A DNA stretch of 64,000 nucleotides from an uncultured Arcanobacterium sp. GTDB lineage: Bacteria; Actinomycetota; Actinomycetes; Actinomycetales; Actinomycetaceae. The stretch's first letter is position 1. Each line of letters opens with the position of its first letter. The stretch lies in assembly GCA_958428545.1 (NCBI GenBank), contig CAUAGM010000003.1, forward strand, positions 160,363 to 224,362, written 5' to 3'. A program made the position numbers and the translations under genes. Of the stretch, positions 18,468-28,269 are shown one piece after another. Under the pieces are notes generated by a model. The model ran no database searches, was not told where the DNA came from, and saw only the letters and a list, made by a program, of their open reading frames with translations.

Positions 18468-21400
18468 TCAGCGCTGTTCAAAGCGCCGACGATTTATCAG
18501 CAACGCACCGCCAGCGAGTAAAGCAAACGCAAGTGCAGCTGCCCATGCAACATCCGAACCCGTATGTGCTGTTGTTTTCACACCAGCACCTTTAGGAGAA
18601 TCTGCTTTACTCGACGTATCAATATTCGATTGAGTTCTTCCAGAATCTCCACCTTGCTGAGAATCATCTCCAGGAATATCAGGCGTTGCAGCCTTTATAG
18701 TGAGCGTAAATGCCTGCGTCACTTTTGAAGATCCTTGTGTGAGAGTGACGGTAATATCACCCGAAAATGCCTCGGTTGGCGTTCCTTGAATCTTTCCATC
18801 TGTGTAGTTCACACCAGCAGGAAGTGCAGGAGAGAAATCTAGGCTGTAGCCTTGAGCTTTATCAGCAGTAATTCCTACTTCTATAGCTTCAATTGCACTG
18901 CCAACAGTGCCAGATATCGACTGCGCACTCAATGCCAAACGAAGGTTACTTTCTCCTTCTCCCGCAGTAGAGGGATCAGGTAATTTTTCACCCTCTTTTA
19001 CAGGATTTTCGGGCTGAATGGGAGCAGTCATATCTGCAGGTTTCACTTGCGATGCCACGCAGAAAGCTGCAGCTGACGCAAAGGAATCCTCTTGACCTGG
19101 CTTTTCATCATGCACGTCAGTAATTTCGATTTTTACATACTGCCCCTCAGTATTTGCAGGCATCGTAATAGTCTGCCAGTCGGCATTATTCTCGAATTTT
19201 CCGCTGACTACTGCTTCACCCCAGCCAGCAGCATTTCCTGCCAACTTAGTTTTAGACAGATAAACTTTATAGGTATTGATACGGCCGTTCACTTTACCCA
19301 CACGCGGACGATATTCAATTGTGGTCATATTTTTGCCGTTGAGAGCTTGTGTTGGATTAAACACAACCCAGAATGGGAAGGAATCATTACCGCCCTGCCA
19401 CTTCGTGTGCCAGAAAGTGTTCTCATTAGCAGTGCCATCATCTTTTACATCGAATGCTGCAGCTATATGCCCATTTACGGCGCCTTCGCCAACTTTTTCT
19501 TCAGAACTGGCGGAAATATCTTCAAAACCAGCACCGCATAAACGTGGCCCAACTATTCCAGAAAGTGAAACAGTACTGGTAAGAGTTTCATCTCCTACTT
19601 TCCACGTAAAGGTAGCAGTGCCAGTAGTTGACGTGATATTTTGCACCTTAAATTTCGCTGTCGCTGTTGAATTAGCAGGCATCTTCGGCAAGACAACGTC
19701 CGTATCAGGAAGAATCTTCCACCCCTCAGATACGCTCGCACGCACGCTTGACGCAGCAATATCCTTGCCAGAAGGTGCATACAGCGTCAGCGTAATATCT
19801 TGCGGAGCAGAAGGATTCACATCAGTAACTGCATCAGAATCGGCAACCATACCTTTTTCACGCGCCATCGTAAACAGAGCGTTATCATCGAGTTTGCCGT
19901 CTGTACTTACTAAATCGTGCGGGAACTGCGCGGCGGTGCCAGCTGCCACATGATTGCCAGCTTTTGATAGCGTCTTAGAAAGCATTTGAGCATTATTCTT
20001 TACCGCATCTGCAGATACGCCTTGAATATCCACATGCTGTTCCTTGCCGTCAGCAATAGCGAGATACTGATTCGTAATAGCATTTCGCAAAGAAACTTTA
20101 TCTGCACTTCGCTGCACTACTTGCCACTTTTGATGCGTGAGCGCAAGAGAAGCATCAGAACGCTGTGCATATTGCACTGAAATATCAGCGCAATCTGCAA
20201 GCTTAGCCTTTGCTCCAACTTCAGTGACGGCGTTGAGGTGTTTAGCGGCATCGCGATCTATAGTAAGGCATTTATTGCTAGCAACATTCTTCACTTGATA
20301 GTAGCCATCATATGTTTTTGTGAGGTTCCAAGAGCCGGCTGCTACATCTTTTAATTCAGATAGCGCATATACTCCATTTGGCAAGTCCGTTTTAGCTACT
20401 GCACTGCGCATATACGGTGTGCCTATCTTGTCGATAGCAGCTTTCATACCATCAGCACCTTCCCACTTTGGCCAAGGATTAGAAGCACTCCACGTCATCT
20501 GTGCTAAGAAAGCAATAGAATCTGAAGTCTGCATCGTCACTTCGTTTTCGGTCATAATAGAAGTGTCGGGCCAAAGAGAGATACGCGCACCAAGTAATTT
20601 ATCGTAATTAGGATCAATCTGTTTGCCACCGTCAAAAGTGCCCACATTCCATTTGCTGTTGTAGAGATTTTGCGGATTTACTCCATATGCTCGCAAACGG
20701 CTCCAATAGAGCGATTGAGTAGTATTCATCAACGTGTAGCCGTCATCTGCGAACTGTTGCGGAGTATAAAAATCTTTATTGACCCAATAATCAATGATGA
20801 CGTCTTTATCAATCTTGCGTTTTGCATTGCGATGTACACCATCGTTAAAGATACGCAGAGTCTTTCCTTTACTTTTCACATAGGTATTGATTTCATTGAT
20901 AAAAGCGTTAAATGCATCGTCAGCAGTCGCCCCTTCACCAAAAGATTGCTTCGCATATTCCGCAAGCTGAGGATAGTTAGAATAACTATCGTTAATCATG
21001 TATTCGTCTGCGCCCATGTGCCAATACTTGGTGGTAAATACACCATCGTATTCATCGATGAGTTTCTTGATAAAAGCGCGTGCTTCAGGTTTAGAAATAT
21101 CCAAACGTTCAGGTGAATATTGCCCATTGCTTTTTACCAACTGATACTGCGGAGTATTTTCCAGCCAAATCCCCATATGCCCTGGAGAGTTAATCTCTGG
21201 GATGACGTCGATATTGAGTTTATTGGCTTTTTCTACGAAACGTTTCACATCCTCTTTCGTATAGTAGCTCCACGTATTCGTATCAGGATAGTTTTCGCTC
21301 TTCACCTTCATTTCCATCAAAATCTGGTTGATATGCAAATCGGCTGCATCATCAAGGAAGCGCTCAATCCATTCAGGAGAAATATTGATCTGGCAGGCAC

Positions 21401-21950
21401 ACAAAATCACGCCGCGCTGTTGATATTTGGGCACAGATATAACAGATCCTGCAGGTAACGTAAGCTGCTGATCTCCTCTGCTTTCCTGGCGCAAAAGCTG
21501 GGAAATCGTCCTCGTAGCATAGAAAACACCAGCATCTTTAGCAGCTATAGCTTGTACGCCATGCTCTCCCACCTTGAGCTCAAACCCTTCATTGCCAAGG
21601 TCGGAGCGCTGCGTATCGACAATAAGCTCCACATCTTTATTAGTCGGTGCCGCCCCTGCGACTGCAGGAACGGGCGAACCTAAAAAGGCACCCAACTCTG
21701 TACTAAGCATTTGTGCACGAGTAAGCTCATCAGCAGGAGCAATAATGCGTGCTCCTTCTACGAGAGTCCATGTGCCGCTATCGGAGGCTTTAAAACCATC
21801 AAGGCTTGGAACTGTATCTGGCAATGAAATTTTTGCCGCATCTGGCTTCCATGCCGAATCTTCAGCTGCTGCTACTACTCCAACTGGCAGCAAAGCTGCG
21901 AACGCTAATGCCGCACAGCTAAAGATACTCACGAAACTACTTCGTTTCAT
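18468..21950 (-). CDS. Surface GH20 enzyme of the lacto-N-biosidase (LnbB) type
   Basis: 1160 residues. A signal peptide (1-28) precedes a GH20b domain (about 60-160) and the barrel (165-530). KYWHMGADEYM gives the catalytic pair D315-E316, close to the D320/E321 of Bifidobacterium bifidum LnbB; VIPEINSPGHMG is the usual second strand. Downstream are a ricin-B-like lectin region (about 545-640), a NEW3-like beta-sandwich (about 720-810), an F5/8 type C domain (about 820-960) and an Ig-like domain. The sorting motif is the unusual TAHTG, then a membrane segment and RRRFEQR. Known relatives release lacto-N-biose or GlcNAc-linked units from type 1 chains. Exact specificity (lacto-N-biose or hexosaminidase) cannot be read from sequence alone. 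Confidence 0.88.
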   Translation of the reverse strand: MKRSSFVSIFSCAALAFAALLPVGVVAAAEDSAWKPDAAKISLPDTVPSLDGFKASDSGTWTLVEGARIIAPADELTRAQMLSTELGAFLGSPVPAVAGAAPTNKDVELIVDTQRSDLGNEGFELKVGEHGVQAIAAKDAGVFYATRTISQLLRQESRGDQQLTLPAGSVISVPKYQQRGVILCACQINISPEWIERFLDDAADLHINQILMEMKVKSENYPDTNTWSYYTKEDVKRFVEKANKLNIDVIPEINSPGHMGIWLENTPQYQLVKSNGQYSPERLDISKPEARAFIKKLIDEYDGVFTTKYWHMGADEYMINDSYSNYPQLAEYAKQSFGEGATADDAFNAFINEINTYVKSKGKTLRIFNDGVHRNAKRKIDKDVIIDYWVNKDFYTPQQFADDGYTLMNTTQSLYWSRLRAYGVNPQNLYNSKWNVGTFDGGKQIDPNYDKLLGARISLWPDTSIMTENEVTMQTSDSIAFLAQMTWSASNPWPKWEGADGMKAAIDKIGTPYMRSAVAKTDLPNGVYALSELKDVAAGSWNLTKTYDGYYQVKNVASNKCLTIDRDAAKHLNAVTEVGAKAKLADCADISVQYAQRSDASLALTHQKWQVVQRSADKVSLRNAITNQYLAIADGKEQHVDIQGVSADAVKNNAQMLSKTLSKAGNHVAAGTAAQFPHDLVSTDGKLDDNALFTMAREKGMVADSDAVTDVNPSAPQDITLTLYAPSGKDIAASSVRASVSEGWKILPDTDVVLPKMPANSTATAKFKVQNITSTTGTATFTWKVGDETLTSTVSLSGIVGPRLCGAGFEDISASSEEKVGEGAVNGHIAAAFDVKDDGTANENTFWHTKWQGGNDSFPFWVVFNPTQALNGKNMTTIEYRPRVGKVNGRINTYKVYLSKTKLAGNAAGWGEAVVSGKFENNADWQTITMPANTEGQYVKIEITDVHDEKPGQEDSFASAAAFCVASQVKPADMTAPIQPENPVKEGEKLPDPSTAGEGESNLRLALSAQSISGTVGSAIEAIEVGITADKAQGYSLDFSPALPAGVNYTDGKIQGTPTEAFSGDITVTLTQGSSKVTQAFTLTIKAATPDIPGDDSQQGGDSGRTQSNIDTSSKADSPKGAGVKTTAHTGSDVAWAAALAFALLAGGALLINRRRFEQR

Positions 21951-21968
21951 CTATATTCCCCTATCAAC

Positions 21969-21982
21969 TTGCTTCTTTGCAA
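21969..21982 (-). promoter_or_regulatory. TTGC-N6-GCAA dyad upstream of the lacto-N-biosidase gene
   Basis: TTGCTTCTTTGCAA, identical to the copy upstream of GH84, lies 19 bases before the start codon. Confidence 0.45.
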
Positions 21983-22112
21983 TTGTTCACAAGTGTAATC
22001 TATACATTCACATCGAACTAGGTATTACGACCGTATTCGCCGCATCTTTGAAAAACAAAAGTCACCTGCGTGAATCCTCTCCACTCATATCTCGCCAACT
22101 CATATCTTTCAT

Positions 22113-24998
22113 CTATATATGCCGACGCTGACGGCTCACCAAGAATCCTCCGCCACCAAGCAAGACGAACGCCAGCACAGCAGCCCAAACAGCAGGTGAG
22201 CCAGTATTCGGCATCTTTACCACACTGCCAGAAGAAGATGAAGCATTCTCACTGGTAGACGACGTAAGAGACTGATCAGATCTCGCTTCAGCTTGTGGCT
22301 GAGGTTGTGGCTCAGGTTCAGGATCTACGCTTGGGTCAGGTTGAGGCTGCGGCTCTGGATCTGGCTCAGGTTGAGGTTGTGGATTAGGCTCAGGTTCAGG
22401 ATCCACACCAGGGTCTGGCTGTGGTTGAGGTTGAGGCTCAAGATAGCACTTCAGTTCCTCGCGAGTTGGAGCAGTCCACTCCCATTCACTCGTCGCCTTC
22501 TCAGCAAATGCATAGCGTGCTTCAGGCACAGCAACCACTTTCAGCGTGGCGCCATAGCCGTAAGCATACGTGCCATCGGCAGAAGGAGCAGCAGCTTCAC
22601 CGTTAATCGTCACCGTATATTGAACGCCTGGCACGGAAAGAACTTTCGCCCACGGAGCAACACTGCACGAAACAGGCTCTGCAGCGCCATCTTGCACATT
22701 TGATTGAGCAGAAGGAACTACGATAGTAGGCTGCGGATCTGGATTATTATCTACCGAAACTTGAGGATCGTAATAGTTCAGTTTAGCAATTGGCTTAGCT
22801 GCGGGTATCGTAATACCACTTTGCGTAAGTAAGAATTTGCCCAGCAGGAGCTGCCCTTTATGATTAAGCTCCCCCTGAGTAAAAAGCTGTGCAAACTGCT
22901 GTGCATCGTTCGTTTGCTGCAAGCGTTTAAAGTAATCGTAGGCATCAATAAAGCCAGCATCTTCTTGCTCAGCAATCTCTTGTGCAGCCTCAGCATAAGG
23001 AGCGGCCGCACTTTCGCGCTCTGGTGGGCTAACTAAAATCACAGCCATACCATCTGCCTGAGCTGCTTTCACAATAGCTAGCACATGTGTTTTGTATGCA
23101 TCTAAGGTTTCGAGAGGATCGCCCCAAGCATCAAGCACGTCAGGCATGAGATAGAGTACCTGCGCTTTATACTTCCCTACTCGCGTATCATAATTCGCGA
23201 GTATGTCTGCGCTTGTTTGCTTTGGAAACGATGAATTTACGATAAAACGAGAACGGGCTTCGAGGCGCAGGTTACTGCGGTGCGTATCACACGATGGCGT
23301 TCCGTTACATTCCCAACGGATCACTTCATCAAATACTTCGATAGCGTTTTTCGCGTTAATATCGCCAATTGCTCCATATCCTGTGCTGCCGCCAAGGAAA
23401 ACCCACGTATTTGCCTTATTGGAATTTTTGTTGTGCGTATAAGTGCTGATTTTTCCATACACACTAGTATCTTTTTCTGGTTGTGGAGCCATGGCAGCAA
23501 GTTCTGCGTCTGTTAAAATCCGATCTGCCACTGCCACATAATCGACTACTCCTCCAAACTGGTTTTCGTAAGTATCCTCACCAGCTCGCGCAGAGCAAAG
23601 AGTGATTCGATCTACTGAAAAGCGATTCAATGCTAGCGAAGTAGCACCCTTAAAATGCTGATTATTGGTGAAGTTCATTTTCTTTTCACCATCAATCGAT
23701 ACAACCAGCATGCCTTCTGCAGCATTCACGCTCACTGTATGGAAGCGCCCATTGTTCACAGCGAATTGAGTTGTGAAACCATCAAGGTTGCCTCCGCTTG
23801 CGAATTGACGCATCACCTTTATATGCCCGCCATTTACAAGATCAATACGATACTGAGCCTTCGAATCTGCATCTGAGAAGGAAACGATTGTGCCTGTTTG
23901 ATTCACATCTGTTGTTTTGAAACGAAAGGTTATGTTGCTGGCCGATGCGCCGGCAATCTGCGCAGCATCACCGTCTTTACTTACTGGCATACATACCGTG
24001 CTCGTATCCGTCGCGATTGAATAATTCAGTATTGCGGTGTGCTTTGGTGTAGATTCTAACGTTTCAGGTTCTTGTTTGGGCGGCTCAGGAGGAGCGGGTG
24101 CAAGAGGCGCAGTACCGCTCTTTTCCACAGCAGCGCTGTGAGTGCGAGCAAGATTCGACGTTTCATCCCACATATCAAGCTGCTTCAACACAAATTTTGC
24201 CCACTCTAAATAACCTTGTGCTGATGGATGAACACCATCCGTCACCATCCACCCATCCGAATTATCACGCGTATGGGTATCGTCCCAGTACTGGTTTATA
24301 TCAAGGAGAATCGCATTCTTCTCTATGGCCACATTCCGAATCGCATCTTCATATTTTTCAAAATCGGCGTGCCGCCCATCCGTCGGATAGTTTTGTGTCT
24401 GCAAAATTGGCAATGCACCCGAAGTGCGAATGTGATCCACAAAATACTCAAGATTTGCTTTGAACGTTTCGATGGCCACGCGTTCAGCTGCAGGTGCATT
24501 CACAGAATCATTCATGCCTAGTGCAATAGAAACAACATCAGCATTTTTATCGAGAACTGAAACTTGAAACTGTTCTTTCAAATAACGGGTAGTGGAATTA
24601 CTAACCCCCGTATTTATCACAAGATCATTCGCACGAGAAATACCGCGTATAGGCGTCGTGTGAAAATAGTTGTTGATATATTCGCTATAGCGGCGAAGCC
24701 CTGCACTCGTCTGCGCTCCATGAGTGATGGAATCACCCGTAAAAACCCAAGTAATTTGCTCGGATGAATCGAGCATCTTACGCAGCTGCGCCCAATCGTC
24801 AAGAGATTGATTACGTTCGCTCCATTGAGCAAGAGTAGATGGCGTCGCAGCATAAGCAGGAGACGAAAGAGGCAGACTTGCCGTCAAGAAAACCCCGCAT
24901 GCTGCAGCGCAAGCAACACACACTCCAATGAGCATACGTAATTTCTGCGCCGCATTCTTTACACAATAACTATCTACAACATTCCCCGTTGAATACAT
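22113..24998 (-). CDS. Surface double-SGNH esterase with LamG-like domain
   Basis: 961 residues from ATG 24998, preferred because AGGA lies 5 bases upstream; an ATG 35 codons earlier (25103) has no ribosome binding site. A signal/anchor segment ends SSPAYAA. SGNH domain 1 is complete: FTGDSITHG (Ser 90 in this numbering), NTGVSNS, ALGMNDS and DGVHPSAQGY. A LamG/sialidase-N-like sandwich follows, then a second SGNH fold (WVFLGGSTGYG to NHKGQLLLG) in which the nucleophile block and the GxND block are altered. After a bacterial repeat domain there is a Pro-rich spacer of QPQPDP/VDPEPEP units, the motif MPNTG, a membrane segment and SRQRRHI. A role in removing acetyl groups from sialylated or other host glycans fits the neighbourhood but is not proven. 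Confidence 0.85.
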   Translation of the reverse strand: MYSTGNVVDSYCVKNAAQKLRMLIGVCVACAAACGVFLTASLPLSSPAYAATPSTLAQWSERNQSLDDWAQLRKMLDSSEQITWVFTGDSITHGAQTSAGLRRYSEYINNYFHTTPIRGISRANDLVINTGVSNSTTRYLKEQFQVSVLDKNADVVSIALGMNDSVNAPAAERVAIETFKANLEYFVDHIRTSGALPILQTQNYPTDGRHADFEKYEDAIRNVAIEKNAILLDINQYWDDTHTRDNSDGWMVTDGVHPSAQGYLEWAKFVLKQLDMWDETSNLARTHSAAVEKSGTAPLAPAPPEPPKQEPETLESTPKHTAILNYSIATDTSTVCMPVSKDGDAAQIAGASASNITFRFKTTDVNQTGTIVSFSDADSKAQYRIDLVNGGHIKVMRQFASGGNLDGFTTQFAVNNGRFHTVSVNAAEGMLVVSIDGEKKMNFTNNQHFKGATSLALNRFSVDRITLCSARAGEDTYENQFGGVVDYVAVADRILTDAELAAMAPQPEKDTSVYGKISTYTHNKNSNKANTWVFLGGSTGYGAIGDINAKNAIEVFDEVIRWECNGTPSCDTHRSNLRLEARSRFIVNSSFPKQTSADILANYDTRVGKYKAQVLYLMPDVLDAWGDPLETLDAYKTHVLAIVKAAQADGMAVILVSPPERESAAAPYAEAAQEIAEQEDAGFIDAYDYFKRLQQTNDAQQFAQLFTQGELNHKGQLLLGKFLLTQSGITIPAAKPIAKLNYYDPQVSVDNNPDPQPTIVVPSAQSNVQDGAAEPVSCSVAPWAKVLSVPGVQYTVTINGEAAAPSADGTYAYGYGATLKVVAVPEARYAFAEKATSEWEWTAPTREELKCYLEPQPQPQPDPGVDPEPEPNPQPQPEPDPEPQPQPDPSVDPEPEPQPQPQAEARSDQSLTSSTSENASSSSGSVVKMPNTGSPAVWAAVLAFVLLGGGGFLVSRQRRHI

Positions 24999-25446
24999 AC
25001 CATTCCTATTGAACGTACGATGCCAGCGCATTACTTGCGAAGATAAACTCAGCGAGAATACGCCCTCATCTTTGAGTACACTTTTCCTATCAATAAGCTT
25101 CATTGTATGAAGAGAACTCTAGATGTAGCTGCGCCCATCTTCATCGATGCGCGCAGAGCTTATCTGCACATACAGTTTTCTCTTAATACAAATGCTCTGC
25201 CAGCTTATCAGACAACTCACAGAAAAAGGAAAATCTCACTTACAACAAAGCTGGTGCAAAGCAGAAGAAACACCATCAAGGAGCACACGAATAATGCTGA
25301 GAATTCGAAACATATCGAAAAGATTTGCGTTATACGTTGCCGCTGCGAGCAGATACTTAGGATACCAGCACTGGCTATTGAATAGGTGAAAAGCAGAGAA
25401 ATCGTATAGATACAGATTGCTTAGCGAAGTTTAGGAGCGAGCCTAT
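24999..25446. other. Gene-free stretch between SGNH and NUDIX genes
   Basis: Open frames on the plus strand here (for example from 25107 and 25147) have no ribosome binding site and no recognisable similarity. I see no convincing gene. The region should hold the SGNH gene promoter. Confidence 0.4.
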
Positions 25447-25989
25447 CTATGTGAGACGACGAAGGACACTGGGCAGCTGCTCGGGAAATACATATTCGCC
25501 TCTCGAAAGCGCCTCGTCTAGTTCGTCAGCACTCAACCAAGCAGCGCCGTCTAAAACCTGCTCTTCCAGCTTTGTCAAGGTTCGCCCATCACCGCTAGTT
25601 ATAAGGCGCGCTTCATCAAAAGAAACGCGCAACAAAAAGAAATGCTCATCTTGTTTGCGAGTGCTTCCAATAAAATTAAACATGGCTTCACGATAAAACA
25701 CCGAACCTTCTAAACGGTTTGCGCAAATACTGAATCCAGTTTCTTCCAGCAATTCCCGAGCAGCTGCTTCGCGTGCAGTCTCACCAGGAATAATTCCTCC
25801 GCCAGGCGTGAACCACCACCAATAATCTGAGCTGGCCGCATCATGCCCACGAATGAGAAATACTGCCCCATCTGGGCGTACAGCCAGCACGCGCGCAGCC
25901 TGCCGATGAGGAAAACCTTGCGAATCAAGCGGCCATTCAGCTGCAATCGCTTCGCGATCTGCCTCAACAGCTGCCGCATCACTGCGCAC
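25447..25989 (-). CDS. NUDIX hydrolase
   Basis: 180 residues with a complete Nudix box: a GGG-IIPGE run, REAAARELLEETGFSI (Gx5Ex7REUXEEXGU). The start is GTG. NUDIX proteins hydrolyse nucleoside diphosphate derivatives; the substrate cannot be read here. The gene lies 27 bases downstream of thrS on the same strand and is probably co-transcribed with it. Confidence 0.9.
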   Translation of the reverse strand: MRSDAAAVEADREAIAAEWPLDSQGFPHRQAARVLAVRPDGAVFLIRGHDAASSDYWWWFTPGGGIIPGETAREAAARELLEETGFSICANRLEGSVFYREAMFNFIGSTRKQDEHFFLLRVSFDEARLITSGDGRTLTKLEEQVLDGAAWLSADELDEALSRGEYVFPEQLPSVLRRLT

Positions 25990-26016
25990 CGCGCGCCTCG
26001 CTCTCTTGCTTTTCAG

Positions 26017-28029
26017 CTACTGGTTGATGTGTTCACTAATCGCGCTGACGATTCGCTCAACTGCCTGATCAACGGATACGCCATTTTCCTGAGAGCCATC
26101 GCGCAAGCGGAAACTCACAGCGCCTGCTGCTTCATCGTCACCGCCAGCAATAAGCGTGAAAGGAATTTTATCTTTAGCGCAATTACGAATCTTCTTGCCG
26201 AAACGATCATCACTCTTATCTACTTCTACACGCACGTTTTGTGCGCGCAGCTTCTGCGCTACATCGTCACAATATCCGTAGAAGGCTTCAGCTACAGGCA
26301 CAAGGCGTACCTGCGTTGGCGCAAGCCATGCTGGGAATGCACCTGCATAATGCTCGGTAAGCACACCAAAGAAGCGCTCAATAGAACCGAAAAGAGCACG
26401 GTGAATCATCACAGGGCGCTGACGCGATCCATCTGAAGCTGTGTATTCAAGCTCGAAACGCTCAGGAAGATTGAAATCGAGCTGAATCGTGCTCATTTGC
26501 CATGTACGCCCAAGGGCATCCCTCGCCTGTACCGAAATTTTCGGTCCGTAGAACGCCGCACCCTCAGGATCAGGCACAAGCTCCAATCCAGATTCTGCTG
26601 CCACCTGTGCAAGCGTATGTGTGGCTTCCTCCCAAATCTCGTCGTCGCCCACAAATTTATTAGGGTTCTTTGTCGAAAGTTCGAGGTAAAAATCGTCGAG
26701 ACCATAATCTCGAAGCAGATCAAGCACAAAAGAAAGCAACGTGGAAAGTTCATCTTTCATCTGCTCACGAGTGCAGTAAATATGTGCATCATCTTGGGTG
26801 AAGCCACGTGCGCGAGTGAGCCCATGAATCACACCACTCTTCTCATTGCGGTAGACCGTGCCAAATTCAAACAGACGCAGTGGAAGCTCGCGGTATGAAC
26901 GTCCACGCGCCTTATAGATCAAATTATGCATAGGGCAGTTCATTGGCTTGAGATAATAATCTGCGCCCTGCTTCGTGATATTGCCTTCAACGTCGCGCTC
27001 CTCATCCATGTGCATAGGAGGATACATTCCCTCAGCATAAAAATCGAGATGCCCTGAGATCTCATATAAATTGCTCTTGGTGATATGCGGAGTGTTGACA
27101 AAGCTATATCCCCCCTGAATATGCTTCTGACGCGAATAATTTTCCATCTCCATACGCACAATTCCACCTTTTGGATGGAATACGGCAAGCCCTGAGCCTA
27201 TTTCATCTGGAAATGAGAAAAGATCCAGCTGCGCACCGAGTTTACGGTGATCACGCCGTTCTGCCTCGGCAATACGTTCTTGATATGCAGTGAGCTCTTC
27301 TTTGCTCGGCCAAGCAGTGCCATAAATACGCTGCAAGGAATCGTTGGCTTGATTACCACGCCAATACGCTGCACTCGCACGCGTAAGAGCAAATCCATTG
27401 CCGATAAGCTTCGTATTGGGAAGATGCGGACCACGGCAAAGATCTGTCCATACTACGTCACCATTACGATTGACGTTGTCGTACATCGTCAGCTCGCCGC
27501 CGCCGACCTCTACGCTTGCTCCTTCGGCAGCTTGATCACGCTCAGCCTCACTTGCACCCTTAAGCCCTACGAGTTCAAGTTTATAAGGCTGATCTGCAAG
27601 TTCTTGGCGTGCCTCATCATCGCTCGTCACTCGGCGCACAAACCGCTGCCCAGATTTCACGATACGCTTCATGTCTTTTTCAAGCTCACGCAAAAGCTCG
27701 GGAGTCACAGAAGGAATATTGCCGAAATCGTAATAGAAACCATCGGTAATAAAAGGTCCAATACCTAAATTCACGTGAGGGAATTTGTTTTGCACAGCCT
27801 GTGCCATCACGTGCGTGCAGGAGTGACGCAAAATATTAAGCCCATCTTGTGAATGGATATTCACCGTTTCCACGGCAGTGCCCTCAGGAAGACTTGCAAG
27901 CTCCACAGAAAGATCTTTTAATTCGCCATTAATCCGCAATGCAACGATATCGCGATCGTCTTTAAAATAATCAATGCCGTTAATCGCTTCAGAAATCTCA
28001 TGATTGCTGCCATCGATAATGAGCTGCAT
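26017..28029 (-). CDS. thrS: Threonyl-tRNA synthetase
   Basis: 670 residues, usual length for bacterial ThrRS. The TGS domain (1-60) precedes the editing domain with HxxxH-type [10 protein letters not shown] (70s), the class II catalytic domain with zinc ligands in [26 protein letters not shown] and QDDAHIYC, motif 3 near [10 protein letters not shown], and a C-terminal anticodon-binding domain ([10 protein letters not shown] onward). It charges tRNA-Thr. GGAGG lies just before the ATG. No T-box was seen upstream. Confidence 0.97.
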   Translation of the reverse strand: MQLIIDGSNHEISEAINGIDYFKDDRDIVALRINGELKDLSVELASLPEGTAVETVNIHSQDGLNILRHSCTHVMAQAVQNKFPHVNLGIGPFITDGFYYDFGNIPSVTPELLRELEKDMKRIVKSGQRFVRRVTSDDEARQELADQPYKLELVGLKGASEAERDQAAEGASVEVGGGELTMYDNVNRNGDVVWTDLCRGPHLPNTKLIGNGFALTRASAAYWRGNQANDSLQRIYGTAWPSKEELTAYQERIAEAERRDHRKLGAQLDLFSFPDEIGSGLAVFHPKGGIVRMEMENYSRQKHIQGGYSFVNTPHITKSNLYEISGHLDFYAEGMYPPMHMDEERDVEGNITKQGADYYLKPMNCPMHNLIYKARGRSYRELPLRLFEFGTVYRNEKSGVIHGLTRARGFTQDDAHIYCTREQMKDELSTLLSFVLDLLRDYGLDDFYLELSTKNPNKFVGDDEIWEEATHTLAQVAAESGLELVPDPEGAAFYGPKISVQARDALGRTWQMSTIQLDFNLPERFELEYTASDGSRQRPVMIHRALFGSIERFFGVLTEHYAGAFPAWLAPTQVRLVPVAEAFYGYCDDVAQKLRAQNVRVEVDKSDDRFGKKIRNCAKDKIPFTLIAGGDDEAAGAVSFRLRDGSQENGVSVDQAVERIVSAISEHINQ

Positions 28030-28269
28030 GGAGCCTCCTTATTATCTGCTGCGCGATACAAGGGCGCCGCAGTATGTTTCGCTGCGTGCCCACCTCGCCC
28101 ACAGCATTTTCCTTACCCAGCAGATATTACTCGCCTTTAGAGCACTACCCAACTTACGTGGTTAGTATTGCTTATAGCATAAGCATCTGCATATTCCTAT
28201 ACATAGCTGCCAGCAATATCAACCTTTCAGCAATACAGCATTTTTCTATACCGCTTGTAAAATAAATGC

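Noticed and set aside
25107..25389. Two overlapping plus-strand frames after the SGNH gene
   Set aside because: Neither has a ribosome binding site or similarity, and both overlap the expected SGNH promoter region.
28030..28269. T-box riboswitch in front of thrS
   Set aside because: No T-box consensus or terminator pair was found on the minus strand before thrS.
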